The notes beneath the pieces are model-generated. The model was not told the origin of the DNA, searched no databases, and was given only the letters and a program-made list of their open reading frames with translations. Below are positions 19,244 to 27,796 of a DNA stretch of 64,000 nucleotides, piece by piece (positions within the stretch are counted from its first letter, which is position 1; every line of letters starts with the position of its first letter). The stretch is from Candidatus Schekmanbacteria bacterium RIFCSPLOWO2_02_FULL_38_14. GTDB taxonomy: Bacteria > Schekmanbacteria > GWA2-38-11. Both the position numbers and the translations under genes were made by a program. The DNA is taken from contig MGDH01000022.1 in the NCBI GenBank assembly GCA_001790855.1, forward strand, positions 127,945 through 191,944, read 5' to 3'.

Positions 19244-21073
19244 TTACAGATTTCTGTTTCTAACTGGTAAATTTTTACCGTTGGATTTTTTTGTTTTTTC
19301 CAATTTAGAAAAAACCAAACCATCCGGAAGCCTGTTCTCTGCCTCAACAATCATTGGAATAGCTGGGGTTTCTTCTCCTTGTTTTATGTTTAAATATCTC
19401 ATAATCCTATCCGCCATTCTTGAAAAAGCAGGAGCTGCAATTATACCGCCGTAGTGTGCAGTTGAAGGTTCATCTATTGTCACAAGTATTGTCACCGCAG
19501 GTTTGTCAGCAGGAAGATATCCCACAAAGGATGAAACATATTTATTGCTCAGATATCCTCCGCCTCCCCTTTTTGCTTTTTGTGCGGTTCCGGTTTTGCC
19601 TGCAACCTGAAACCCCTTGACTTTGGCGAGATTGCCTGTGCCTTCTTCACTCACAACCCCTTTTAAAATGCTGCTTAAAATCTTTGCTGTTTTTTCTGAA
19701 ACTACTCTTCTTTTTATCTCAGGATTGAATTCCTTTATTATATTTTTTTCACTGTCTTCTATTCTTAAAGCTATCCTCGGCTTATAAAGAATTCCCCCGT
19801 TTGCAATTACAGAGTATATTAATGCAAGCTGAAGCGGAGTCACCGAAACCTCCTGTCCTATGGGAATTGCGCCAATGGATGTTCCTGACCATTTTTCAGG
19901 ACTTCTCATAATCCCTGGTGATTCTCCGTAAAGCCCGATTCCGGTTCGCTGGCCAACACCAAAAAGAGAGATGTATTTATAAAGCTGTGAAGGACCTAAC
20001 ATCATTCCAAGCTTTATTGTCCCAACATTGCTTGATTTCTGAATGACCTGTTCAAAGGTAAGCTTTCCGTATTTGTGAACATCTCTTATCCTTTTATTTG
20101 CCACCTGGATAAATCCGTTTGAGCAGTCAAGGACTGTATCAGGTTTTGCAACTGACTCCTCAAGGGCAGCGCAGGCTGTTATCACCTTAAATGTTGAGCC
20201 GGGTTCGTAAGGGTCGCTTATTACCTTGTTTCTCCTGTCTGAAGGAGAATACTGGTTAATTTGGTTCGCATTGAATTTTGGCATTGATGCCATTGCAAGA
20301 ATATCACCATTCATTGGGTTCATCACAACAGCGCACCCTCCTGAAGCTTTGACTTTCTCAACCCTCTTTTCAAGCTCTGACTGCACGATATACTGGATGT
20401 TCTCATCAATTGTCAGAACTATGTTCTTTCCTTCAGACCTTGGCTTTTCAAAAACATAAACAGACCTTCCCTTGGCATCCTTTTCTGTGACAACCCTAAT
20501 TCCTGACTCACCCTTGATGAATTTTTCAAAAAGTCTTTCAATCCCTTCAAGGCCATCATTGTCAATGCCTGTGAATCCTATAAATTGGCTTGCGAGTTCT
20601 TCCTTAGGATAAAATCTCTGGCTCTCCTTGACAAAATCTACACCTTTAGGTTTTACCCTCTCTAATCTCTTGAACTCATCATCTGTTATTTTTCTTTTAA
20701 TCCATGCAAAAGTTTTTTTATCATTACGCATTGAATTCAACCTGCTCTCAAGAGACTTCCTGTTTACACCAAGCAACTGTGAAATGACCTCAGCAACCTT
20801 TTGCGGGTTTTTTATTTTTAATGGATTTGCGTAAACTGAATTTACATCTATGCTTACGGCCAAGCTTCTGTAATTGCGGTCAAATACTATTCCTCTCACA
20901 GGATTGATTACTATTTTTTGAGTTGTCTGTTTATCTGCCCGCTCTTTTAATATCTTGTGCTCTATTATCTGGAGGTAAAAATCCCTTAGAAAAGCGCATA
21001 GGTATAAAACTGAGAGAAAAGAAAAAACAATAAATATTCTTTTTTTTATGTTTTCAGTATTACCGTTAGTCAT
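19244..21073 (-). CDS. ftsI: FtsI/PBP3-type penicillin-binding protein
   Basis: A septal DD-transpeptidase of 609 aa. One N-terminal membrane helix (about 12-30) is followed by the PBP dimerisation domain (VINPVRGIVFDRNYRSLAVS) and the transpeptidase domain. The latter shows SxxK in DPYEPGSTFKVITA, SxN in QKSSNVGTIK, and KTG in VAGKTGTAQKA. There are no PASTA domains. Its place after ftsL fits septal synthesis with FtsW. Confidence 0.97.
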   Translation of the reverse strand: MTNGNTENIKKRIFIVFSFLSVLYLCAFLRDFYLQIIEHKILKERADKQTTQKIVINPVRGIVFDRNYRSLAVSIDVNSVYANPLKIKNPQKVAEVISQLLGVNRKSLESRLNSMRNDKKTFAWIKRKITDDEFKRLERVKPKGVDFVKESQRFYPKEELASQFIGFTGIDNDGLEGIERLFEKFIKGESGIRVVTEKDAKGRSVYVFEKPRSEGKNIVLTIDENIQYIVQSELEKRVEKVKASGGCAVVMNPMNGDILAMASMPKFNANQINQYSPSDRRNKVISDPYEPGSTFKVITACAALEESVAKPDTVLDCSNGFIQVANKRIRDVHKYGKLTFEQVIQKSSNVGTIKLGMMLGPSQLYKYISLFGVGQRTGIGLYGESPGIMRSPEKWSGTSIGAIPIGQEVSVTPLQLALIYSVIANGGILYKPRIALRIEDSEKNIIKEFNPEIKRRVVSEKTAKILSSILKGVVSEEGTGNLAKVKGFQVAGKTGTAQKAKRGGGGYLSNKYVSSFVGYLPADKPAVTILVTIDEPSTAHYGGIIAAPAFSRMADRIMRYLNIKQGEETPAIPMIVEAENRLPDGLVFSKLEKTKKSNGKNLPVRNRNL

Positions 21074-21101
21074 TGTTCACTCTGTTAGTATTATTACCAT
21101 T

Positions 21102-21509
21102 CTATTTATCTTCTATGAGCCTCTCCCCTAAGGAGACATCAAAAAAAAGCTTCATGGGGTCAGGAGATGAAGAAACTATCACCTTTACCTGTTCAGACTC
21201 CGGTGATTTCAGGTTTAAGATTGAGACAGCTTCTTTCTCTATTCTGCTGAGCGATGAAAGAGTTGATATCTCAAACTTAAGCTTTTTATTATTGAAATTT
21301 AGCTCCTTCAGATTACGCCTCAGCTGATGAATTTCATAAGTGAGTTTCATGATATATATCTCCTCCCATACCATGAAAAATATGCCGCTGAAAAAAACCA
21401 GAACAGTAAGCAGGTATATAAAAAACCTCCTGAGTTTCTTAATGCCTTCCTGCCTGAGAACAATATTTCCGCCAAGAAAAACACTGGTGTTTGAAAGTGT
21501 CTTAGCCAC
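21102..21509 (-). CDS. ftsL: FtsL-like divisome protein
   Basis: A 135-aa bitopic protein. A basic cytoplasmic end (QEGIKKLRRFF) is followed by one transmembrane helix (about 28-48, FIYLLTVLVFFSGIFFMVW). A leucine-rich coiled coil follows (about 50-90, IYIMKLTYEIHQLRRNLKELNFNNKKLKFEIS), with SRIEKEAVSILNLKSPESEQV as seen in FtsL. The start is the GTG at 21509, six bases after GGGAGA. Identity rests on topology plus its position between rsmH and ftsI, since FtsL sequences are poorly conserved. Confidence 0.85.
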   Translation of the reverse strand: MAKTLSNTSVFLGGNIVLRQEGIKKLRRFFIYLLTVLVFFSGIFFMVWEEIYIMKLTYEIHQLRRNLKELNFNNKKLKFEISTLSSLSRIEKEAVSILNLKSPESEQVKVIVSSSPDPMKLFFDVSLGERLIEDK

Positions 21510-21569
21510 TGGAATTCTCCCTCACTCTTTCTATCCCTTTCAGTACCAAGTTATTAGCAGGCATTTGCC

Positions 21570-22505
21570 TTATATCCTTTCTCCTGCCCTGAGCTTTGCG
21601 CTTCTTGCCCTTGGATTTTGCGCAATCTCTGATTCAGAAGCACGGACAGGTTTTTTGTTAATAATCTTCAAAACGGGTCTTACATTGCATCTGCACTCAG
21701 GAAATCTTGGAGGGCAGATACAGCCCTTTGCCTTTTTATTGAAAACTTCTTTCACAATCCTGTCCTCTAATGAATGGTAGGAGATGACGCAAATCCTTCC
21801 TCCGGAACTTAATTTTGAGATTGCAGATGTTAATGCAGGAGTCAGGATTTCCAGTTCTTCATTAACCTTTATTCTTAAGGCTTGGAAAGTTTTTGTAGCA
21901 GGGTGGATTTTACCGGGCCAGTTGGATTTAGGAATGATATTTGAAATGATTTCTGCTAACTCGGTAGTAGTTAATATATTTTTTTCAGATCTTACCTTAA
22001 CTATAACCCTCGCAATCCTGCCTGCCCACTTTTCCTCTCCAAAACTTCTTATTACATTTTCAAGCTCCTTCTGAGGTAAACTGTTTATTAAATCAAAAGC
22101 TGTTGTCTTTTTTCTTATGTCCATTCTCATATCAAGAGGTCCTGCCTTTCTGAAGCTGAACCCTCTTGACTGTTCATCTATCTGATAGCCTGAAACGCCA
22201 AGGTCAAAAAGAATGCCATCAATCTCTCTGATATTTTCTCTTTCAAGTATTCCTTCAATATCCCTGAAATTTCCTTTTAATACCCTGAATCCTGCGCCAA
22301 ACTCTTTTAATCTTTCCGAAGCAACCCTGATTGCCTCTTCATCCTGGTCAATACCAATCACAACGCTTGCAGGGTCTGTTACCTTTAAAATCTCCTCGCT
22401 ATGCCCGCCTCCCCCGAGAGTACAATCAACATAAATCCCTTTTCTGTCACATCTTAAAGATTCTAAAACTTCCTCTGCAAGAACAGGAGTATGAAATGAG
22501 TTCAT
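21570..22505 (-). CDS. rsmH: 16S rRNA m4C1402 methyltransferase RsmH (MraW)
   Basis: A SAM-dependent methyltransferase (311 aa) that modifies C1402 of 16S rRNA. It has the N-terminal HTPVLAEEVLESL, YVDCTLGGGGHSEEIL (motif I), IDGILFDLGVSGYQIDEQSRGFSF, DMRMD, FQALRIKVNEELE, ISYHSLEDRIVKEVF, and a C-terminal Cys-containing CICPPRFPECRC. It is the second gene of the dcw operon. Confidence 0.98.
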   Translation of the reverse strand: MNSFHTPVLAEEVLESLRCDRKGIYVDCTLGGGGHSEEILKVTDPASVVIGIDQDEEAIRVASERLKEFGAGFRVLKGNFRDIEGILERENIREIDGILFDLGVSGYQIDEQSRGFSFRKAGPLDMRMDIRKKTTAFDLINSLPQKELENVIRSFGEEKWAGRIARVIVKVRSEKNILTTTELAEIISNIIPKSNWPGKIHPATKTFQALRIKVNEELEILTPALTSAISKLSSGGRICVISYHSLEDRIVKEVFNKKAKGCICPPRFPECRCNVRPVLKIINKKPVRASESEIAQNPRARSAKLRAGERI

Positions 22506-22520
22506 AAACCATGGCTCAAT

Positions 22521-22964
22521 TTATAGCCCTATCCTCTCAAGCTTCTCTTTTATATTCTTAAAAACGTCGGGCATATCTTTGTTATATTCCTCCCATACCT
22601 TCTTGTCCCATATTTCAAATGTGTCAGAGTTGCCGGTAATAAACACATCCTTTTCAAGATGGGCATGTTCTCTCAGCATTGGAGGAATAAGAATTCTTCC
22701 TGTCTTGTCAAGGGCGCATTTTTCAGCAAAGGAAAGCAGGTATCTTCTTGCTTTCTTCTGGTCTTCATCAAGGTTTGAAAGCTGCTTGAGTTTTTCCACC
22801 AGAACATTCCACTCTGCTAAAGGATATGCAACAAGACACTTGTCAGGATCGCGGGTCAGCACCACCTCTTCAGAATATTTTTCTCTTAATACTTCTCTGA
22901 ATTTAGAAGGAATGCTGACTCTCCCCTTTGCATCAATCGTATGATTAAATGTTCCCTGAAACAT
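22521..22964 (-). CDS. mraZ: Transcriptional regulator MraZ
   Basis: A 147-aa protein with two SpoVT-AbrB-type halves. The first is MFQGTFNHTIDAKGRVSIPSKFREVL; the second is around KCALDKTGRILIPPMLREHAHLEKDVFITG. Known MraZ proteins are DNA-binding regulators of their own dcw operon. The ATG lacks a clear Shine-Dalgarno. A tandem GTGGG repeat lies 16-35 nt upstream and is the likely operator. Confidence 0.97.
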   Translation of the reverse strand: MFQGTFNHTIDAKGRVSIPSKFREVLREKYSEEVVLTRDPDKCLVAYPLAEWNVLVEKLKQLSNLDEDQKKARRYLLSFAEKCALDKTGRILIPPMLREHAHLEKDVFITGNSDTFEIWDKKVWEEYNKDMPDVFKNIKEKLERIGL

Positions 22965-22979
22965 AAGGAAATATCAATC

Positions 22980-22999
22980 CCCACTTTATCCCACTTTAT
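22980..22999 (-). promoter_or_regulatory. Predicted MraZ operator (tandem 10-bp repeat)
   Basis: On the minus strand two direct copies of ATAAAGTGGG sit end to end, just upstream of mraZ. MraZ of other bacteria binds short direct repeats with TGGG or AAAGTG cores upstream of mraZ, and this matches both descriptions. Autoregulation is inferred. Confidence 0.65.
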
Positions 23000-23487
23000 G
23001 GGTACAATTTACCCCCGAGTATACCTTTTGTCAAGAGAAAAACAGAATATTTTCCATATCTATTTTTTATTTTATTATTAAAACGTTATGACAAGTTAAA
23101 CAGGCAGGCTATATTGTGCTAAAAAAACAATCTTACACTTTATATAGCGTGTGTATTTTTTTGCGAAGACAGGAAATTTAAAAGGGATGTAGAAAAAACA
23201 GAGGAAAAGTGAACCGTTGTCAACTGGTCCCTGCCTGCCGGCAAGCAGGTAAAGACCAGTTTCTATATCTATCTAAAAACAGTGATTTGAGAAACCCTAT
23301 GTTTAAAACAAAGAAAAACATATAATTTTTGCAATTAGTATTTTGTTTTTTTTAAATCTATGAAGAAAAAATTTTTATTTTTCTAAGGACAGAAGAAAAA
23401 CTGTTTTGACAAAAAAGATATGCTGATATATAAAATATCAAGAAAGTTTTTTTAATGTATTGACAAAAAGCAAGGAGACATTAAGCT
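23000..23487. other. Divergent intergenic region mraZ/pfkA
   Basis: About 490 AT-rich bases should hold the dcw promoter and the pfk promoter. A GCCTGCCGGCAAGCAGG repeat lies at about 23229-23250 and belongs to a dispersed family. The pfk start is preceded by CAAGGAGACATTAAGCT. I see no small gene. Confidence 0.4.
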
Positions 23488-24516
23488 ATGAGAATCGGAG
23501 TACTAACAGGAGGAGGAGACTGTCCGGGGCTTAATGCAGCAATAAGGGCAATTGTCAGAAGGTCAAGCTCATACGGATATGAAGTTCTGGGGATAAAAAA
23601 AGGATGGCACGGTCTTATTTACGGAGAGACTGAACCCCTCACAAATTTTTCAGTATCAGGAATACTTCATGTTGGAGGAACAATCATCGGAACATCAAGG
23701 ACAAACCCGTTTAAGAAAGAAGAACATCTGCAGAGATTAATGGAGAATTATAGAAAATTTGGAATCGATGCCTTAATTGCTATTGGAGGAGAAGATACCC
23801 TTGGGGTTGCCAATCGGCTTTCTCAGATAGGACTAAAAGTGCTTGGAGTTCCAAAAACAATCGACAATGATGTTGACGGAACAGATTTTACTTTTGGCTT
23901 TGATACAGCAGTAAGCATTGTTACAGAAGCAATTGACCGGCTCCATTCAACCGCAGAAGCCCATGACCGCATAATGGTAGTTGAGGTCATGGGCAGGCAT
24001 GCCGGCTGGATTGCTACCTTTGGAGGGATTGCAGGAGGAGCAGATATAATTCTCATCCCCGAGGTCCCATTTGATATTGATGAGGTTTGCAATATGCTGA
24101 GGAAACGCCACAGCAGGGGAAAAAACTTCAGCATTGTGGTTGTTGCAGAAGGCTCAAAACCAAAGGAACTCGATAGACCGGTTACAACAAGCGATCAGAG
24201 GGATGATTTCGGACATATTAAGCTCGGCGGCATAGGAAGTTTTCTTGCTTCAGAGATTGAAAAAAGGACCGGTTATGACACAAGGGTAACTGTTCTTGGC
24301 CATATTCAGAGGGGAGGCACGCCAACAGCTTATGACAGAGTCCTTGCAACTAGGTTTGGAGTTGCCGCAGTGGATTTGGTTAAAGACGGAATTTTCGGAA
24401 AAATGATGGCATTTCACTGCAACAAAATTGTGACAGTTGACCTTGCAGAGGCAGTTGGTAAACTTAAAACCCTTGATATGGAAATCTACGAAATCGCAAA
24501 AGTTTTCTTTGGCTAA
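23488..24516 (+). CDS. pfp: 6-phosphofructokinase, predicted PPi-dependent
   Basis: A 342-aa PFKA-family enzyme that phosphorylates fructose 6-phosphate at C1. It has the N-terminal GVLTGGGDCPGLNAAIRAIV, the substrate block PKTIDNDVDGTDFTFGFDTA, EVMGRHAGWIA, and GHIQRGGTPTAYDR. The nucleotide-site motif reads G-G-E-D-T (D103), not the G-G-D-G-S of ATP enzymes, and position 123 is Lys (PKTIDND). In this family Asp and Lys at these two places mark pyrophosphate as the donor. The reaction would then be reversible. The donor is inferred from these residues. Confidence 0.92.
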   Translation: MRIGVLTGGGDCPGLNAAIRAIVRRSSSYGYEVLGIKKGWHGLIYGETEPLTNFSVSGILHVGGTIIGTSRTNPFKKEEHLQRLMENYRKFGIDALIAIGGEDTLGVANRLSQIGLKVLGVPKTIDNDVDGTDFTFGFDTAVSIVTEAIDRLHSTAEAHDRIMVVEVMGRHAGWIATFGGIAGGADIILIPEVPFDIDEVCNMLRKRHSRGKNFSIVVVAEGSKPKELDRPVTTSDQRDDFGHIKLGGIGSFLASEIEKRTGYDTRVTVLGHIQRGGTPTAYDRVLATRFGVAAVDLVKDGIFGKMMAFHCNKIVTVDLAEAVGKLKTLDMEIYEIAKVFFG

Positions 24517-24626
24517 AAAGGTAAAAGTTCAGAGTTTGACGTTGGATGAAGTGAATAGTTAACTAAGTTAGAACTTGAAATATTAAAAGCTAATAGCTAT
24601 AAGCTATAAGTAACACAAAGTGTTCT

Positions 24627-24979
24627 GGGGGCGAATTGGATTCGACGGGGATAAGTGAGGTTTGACGGAGCATGCCGAGGTCCCAGTGGCTCGTAAAACA
24701 GCTGGAAATAAAAATAAACGCAGACAATTACGCTCTGCCCTTAGCTGCCTAAGAACAGCTAATCCTGGTTAGGTTCTCGCCTGTGGGATTTAATCGGGAC
24801 CATTTAGCAGGCTGGTCTTTTTCTCATCGCTTGATGGGAAAAAGACAAGAAAAATTCAAGCTGGTTCTCTGAAAATCCTGCCTCCGGGAGATTCAGGGGA
24901 TGAGATTAAAACAGAGGATAAGCATGTAGCGCCTTAAGCATCATATCTTCGGACAGGGGTTCGATTCCCCTCGCCTCCA
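24627..24979 (+). ncRNA. ssrA: tmRNA (ssrA)
   Basis: Transfer-messenger RNA for trans-translation. The 5' end GGGGGCGAATTGGATTCGAC and the 3' end GGTTCGATTCCCCTCGCCTCC-A form the tRNA-like acceptor and T arm. CCA is not encoded. The tag reading frame GCA GAC AAT TAC GCT CTG CCC TTA GCT GCC TAA (24720-24752) encodes ADNYALPLAA. The ending Leu-Ala-Ala is the normal protease degron. The resume codon could be this GCA or a triplet just before it. Pseudoknot segments follow the tag. Confidence 0.96.
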
Positions 24980-25011
24980 CTAAGATTTTATTATATAAAA
25001 ATAATTCTATT

Positions 25012-25518
25012 TCACATTCTGTCATATTTTTCCACAACCCGTCCAGTGATATCAACAGAAGGAGAAAGATAAATAAGAGTTTCTTTTTCCAAAATTATTG
25101 TATAATTTTCGCTCTTTGCTACATCCTCAACTATATTTATTATCTCGCTCAGTATTCTCTGGTTTACCTGCGAATTCTTTTCCCCCATCTCTTCTTCAAA
25201 CTCCTCTCTGTCTCTCTGGTATTTTTTCAGTTTCTGATTAAAATCCTCTTCTTTTTTCTCCTTTGTCTCATTGCTCCATATTGATACCTTATCAAGAATT
25301 TCTTTTTTAAGCATTTCCAATTCTTTGTCCGCAGATTCAATCTTTTTTCTTTTTTCCTCAAATTCCTCTTTAAGTTCCTTCAAAGACTGCTTTCCCTTTT
25401 TTGATTCAAGCATAATTTTCTGTATATCAACAACTCCGATTTTAAAATTTTCTCCATAAGAACTTGAGGCATATAAAGAAAACAGCATCAGACTAATTAC
25501 AGAAAAAAATATTTTCAT
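25012..25518 (-). CDS. Periplasmic chaperone, Skp/OmpH family
   Basis: A 168-aa exported protein. The signal peptide is MKIFFSVISLMLFSLYASSSYG, with likely cleavage after about residue 22. The Skp/OmpH opening KIGVVDIQKIMLESKKGKQSL follows, then a long charged coiled coil (about 45-130) and the C-terminal IVEDVAKSENYTIILEKETLIYLSPSVDITG typical of the family. It would shuttle unfolded outer-membrane proteins in the periplasm, so it supports a diderm envelope. BamA is not adjacent. Confidence 0.88.
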   Translation of the reverse strand: MKIFFSVISLMLFSLYASSSYGENFKIGVVDIQKIMLESKKGKQSLKELKEEFEEKRKKIESADKELEMLKKEILDKVSIWSNETKEKKEEDFNQKLKKYQRDREEFEEEMGEKNSQVNQRILSEIINIVEDVAKSENYTIILEKETLIYLSPSVDITGRVVEKYDRM

Positions 25519-25588
25519 ATAAAAATGCTTTTATTTTAGGTTAGTTGCGAGTTTGTCTGGATATAGGAGAATTTCTGATAAGCTTTAA

Positions 25589-27271
25589 TCAGTATAATAT
25601 ATTCTTTTGCGACTCTACTAACTGAGACCTCTTCCTTACGTCAGAGACAATACTATTCAAATCGATGCTTAACTGATTGCACTCGACAATCGCAGCTATC
25701 TGAGCTGCAAGGCTTGCCAACATTGCAACTTCTTCCTGCTTAATCGGATTGGAAGAAAAGTATTTGTCAGCAACAATATATCCCAGCGCCCCATTTTTTC
25801 CTATTATAGGAACTGAGACAAACTGCTCAGCAGCTATATCCTTCAATATCTCATTGCATATTATCCCATTCATTTCATCTTTTGACCTGATAAACAGTAT
25901 CTCAGGTTTTCCCTGAGAAAGCTGGTAGGAGACAATAGAGCCTTTTTCTCCAAGCGTTTTTTTCATAACTATTTTCTGATATCTTGTCATTAAGGCTTCT
26001 ATTTTGTTCAAATCCTGAGCCCAGCTGAAAACTTTTATTATCTTCTTTCTTTCCGGATCCAAGAAGTGAAGTGACGACCTCTCAAAACCTATCATATTAA
26101 TTAGCTTGCTTGCTGTTTCCCATATATCCTCAGGTTTTTTTGCAACATTCAGCTTTGAAGTCAGGTCAAAATACTTGACTTCCAGGGGAATATTCTCATC
26201 ACCATTGCCAACAATGCGGTATTTGAGCAGTTTAAGATACTCTTTATACCCCAGTTTGCTGAAAGCCAAATATGACACTACTGAGAATACCAAAACAACC
26301 AGCCCAAACTGTTTTCCGCTGTCAAATGTCAGATAAAGCGCTAAAAAGGAAAAAAGTACCGAAAAAGAGTAAAGTATTATGACAACCCTTCTGTGAGAAA
26401 AACCCATTTCAAGCAGTTTGTGATGTATATGTTCTTTATCTCCCTGAAATATGCTTGTATTTTTTAACACTCTTCTTATTATGGATAATCCTGTATCAAT
26501 TGCAGGAAGACCCATTAAAATTATTGGAATCATTATAGAACTTATCGTGGCAGTCTTCATTGCTCCAACCAGAGAAATACCTCCGAGCATATATCCCAGA
26601 AATAAAGACCCCGTATCTCCGAGAAATATCTTTGCAGGATTAAAATTGAAACGCAAAAATCCAAGTGTTGCCCCTGCAAGGGCAACACACATAAATGAAA
26701 GTATCTGGCTATTATAAGAAATTATACCTAGTGAAAGAAAAGAAATAGAAGAAATACCGGTTGCGAGTCCATCAAGCCCGTCAATAAGATTCATTGCATT
26801 AGTAAAAGAAAGCATCCAGAGGAGTGTCATAAAAAAAGAAATTATATCTGTCGTTGTACCTGACTCAAGATGGCTTAACAGGAAGTCAAATCTTATTCCA
26901 CAAACCCATATAATCGATGCAGCTAATGCCTGAACCATAAACTTTCCCCATGGGCTTACACCTTTTATGTCATCAAAAACACCAAGAACCAGTATAATCA
27001 ATCCCGAAAAGAAAAGGATTAAAGGTTGTTTTGAAAGACCATGCATTTCAATAGACTCAAGCTTGAAGATAAAAAATAAAGAAACTATAGAGGCAATCAT
27101 TGAAAGGACTATTGCAATACCCCCCAGTAAAGGCATAGGACTTTCATGTACAGTTATGTGGTTCGGCTTTTTGACTATATTGAATCTTAAGGAAACCAGT
27201 TTGATAAAAGGAGTCGCTATAAGGCAAAAGATGATTGAAGAAGCAAAGATATATATATTGAATAATAGCAT
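25589..27271 (-). CDS. WecA/TagO-like polyprenyl-phosphate sugar-P transferase fused to a GAF-like domain
   Basis: A 560-aa protein in two parts. Residues 1 to about 340 are a polytopic glycosyltransferase-4 family enzyme. It shows HESPMPLLGGIAI, the Asp pair VFDDIKGVSPWGKF, NAMNLIDGLDGLATGIS, FLGDTGSLFLGYMLGG and the cytoplasmic loop HIHHKLLEMGFSHRRV. These match WecA/TagO more than MraY, so the substrate is probably UDP-GlcNAc or a related sugar, starting a surface polymer. Residues about 370-545 are soluble and resemble a GAF sensor domain (QFVSVPIIGKNGALGYIVADKYFSS...QEEVAMLASLAAQIAAIVE). The fusion is unusual. Nothing adjacent shows which polymer is made. Confidence 0.85.
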   Translation of the reverse strand: MLLFNIYIFASSIIFCLIATPFIKLVSLRFNIVKKPNHITVHESPMPLLGGIAIVLSMIASIVSLFFIFKLESIEMHGLSKQPLILFFSGLIILVLGVFDDIKGVSPWGKFMVQALAASIIWVCGIRFDFLLSHLESGTTTDIISFFMTLLWMLSFTNAMNLIDGLDGLATGISSISFLSLGIISYNSQILSFMCVALAGATLGFLRFNFNPAKIFLGDTGSLFLGYMLGGISLVGAMKTATISSIMIPIILMGLPAIDTGLSIIRRVLKNTSIFQGDKEHIHHKLLEMGFSHRRVVIILYSFSVLFSFLALYLTFDSGKQFGLVVLVFSVVSYLAFSKLGYKEYLKLLKYRIVGNGDENIPLEVKYFDLTSKLNVAKKPEDIWETASKLINMIGFERSSLHFLDPERKKIIKVFSWAQDLNKIEALMTRYQKIVMKKTLGEKGSIVSYQLSQGKPEILFIRSKDEMNGIICNEILKDIAAEQFVSVPIIGKNGALGYIVADKYFSSNPIKQEEVAMLASLAAQIAAIVECNQLSIDLNSIVSDVRKRSQLVESQKNILY

Positions 27272-27796
27272 TCTTTAAAATCTCCCAAAATTATAATTAT
27301 AAACAAGAAAATAAAATTTATGAGCTGATGTTATAATGCTTGGTATAATTATAAATTCTTCCAGAATTGACTTAATTATATTCAACAAAAGCTTTTTGTC
27401 AAACAAATTTATTTTATTTTTATATTATCAAATGATTTGGTATTTGAAATTTGATATTTAATATTCTTGTTATCTTTTCATAAGGGATTCCTCTATGAGA
27501 CCTGTTTACATGATTTCAGGCGGTGTAAGTAAGTTTACAATGGACAACCTGCTACTTTGGCAGTGAGGAATTTTTAAAAGAAACACCCCTTCCCTCTGTT
27601 TACTTTGTTCCCGTCTTTGATAAGAAAAAAGTTGAAATATTAAATATAGTGTTATAATGTAATCAATTCAGAATTAGTTTTTTTATTAACATCTTTTATA
27701 TGAACTGCAACATATTGAGTTTATTACAATAAAATCATTTAAAATGAATTGTTCTACACCAATAATTCTAAACAGAAACCCATCAAAGACAGGATA
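27272..27796. other. Intergenic region with possible decayed coding stretch
   Basis: There is no intact gene. At 27495 a short frame MRPVYMISGGVSKFTMDN resembles the N terminus of thiolase-family proteins and stops after 23 codons. A shifted frame, about 27550-27655, reads YFGSEEFLKETPLPSVYFVP and is also protein-like. These may be remnants of disrupted genes. Both calls are weak and based on the look of the translations only. Confidence 0.3.

Noticed and set aside
25589-27271. The GT4 family gene as the displaced mraY
   Set aside because: It has PMPLLGG and HHKLLEMGFSHRR typical of WecA/TagO rather than the MraY TPTMGG and HHH loops.
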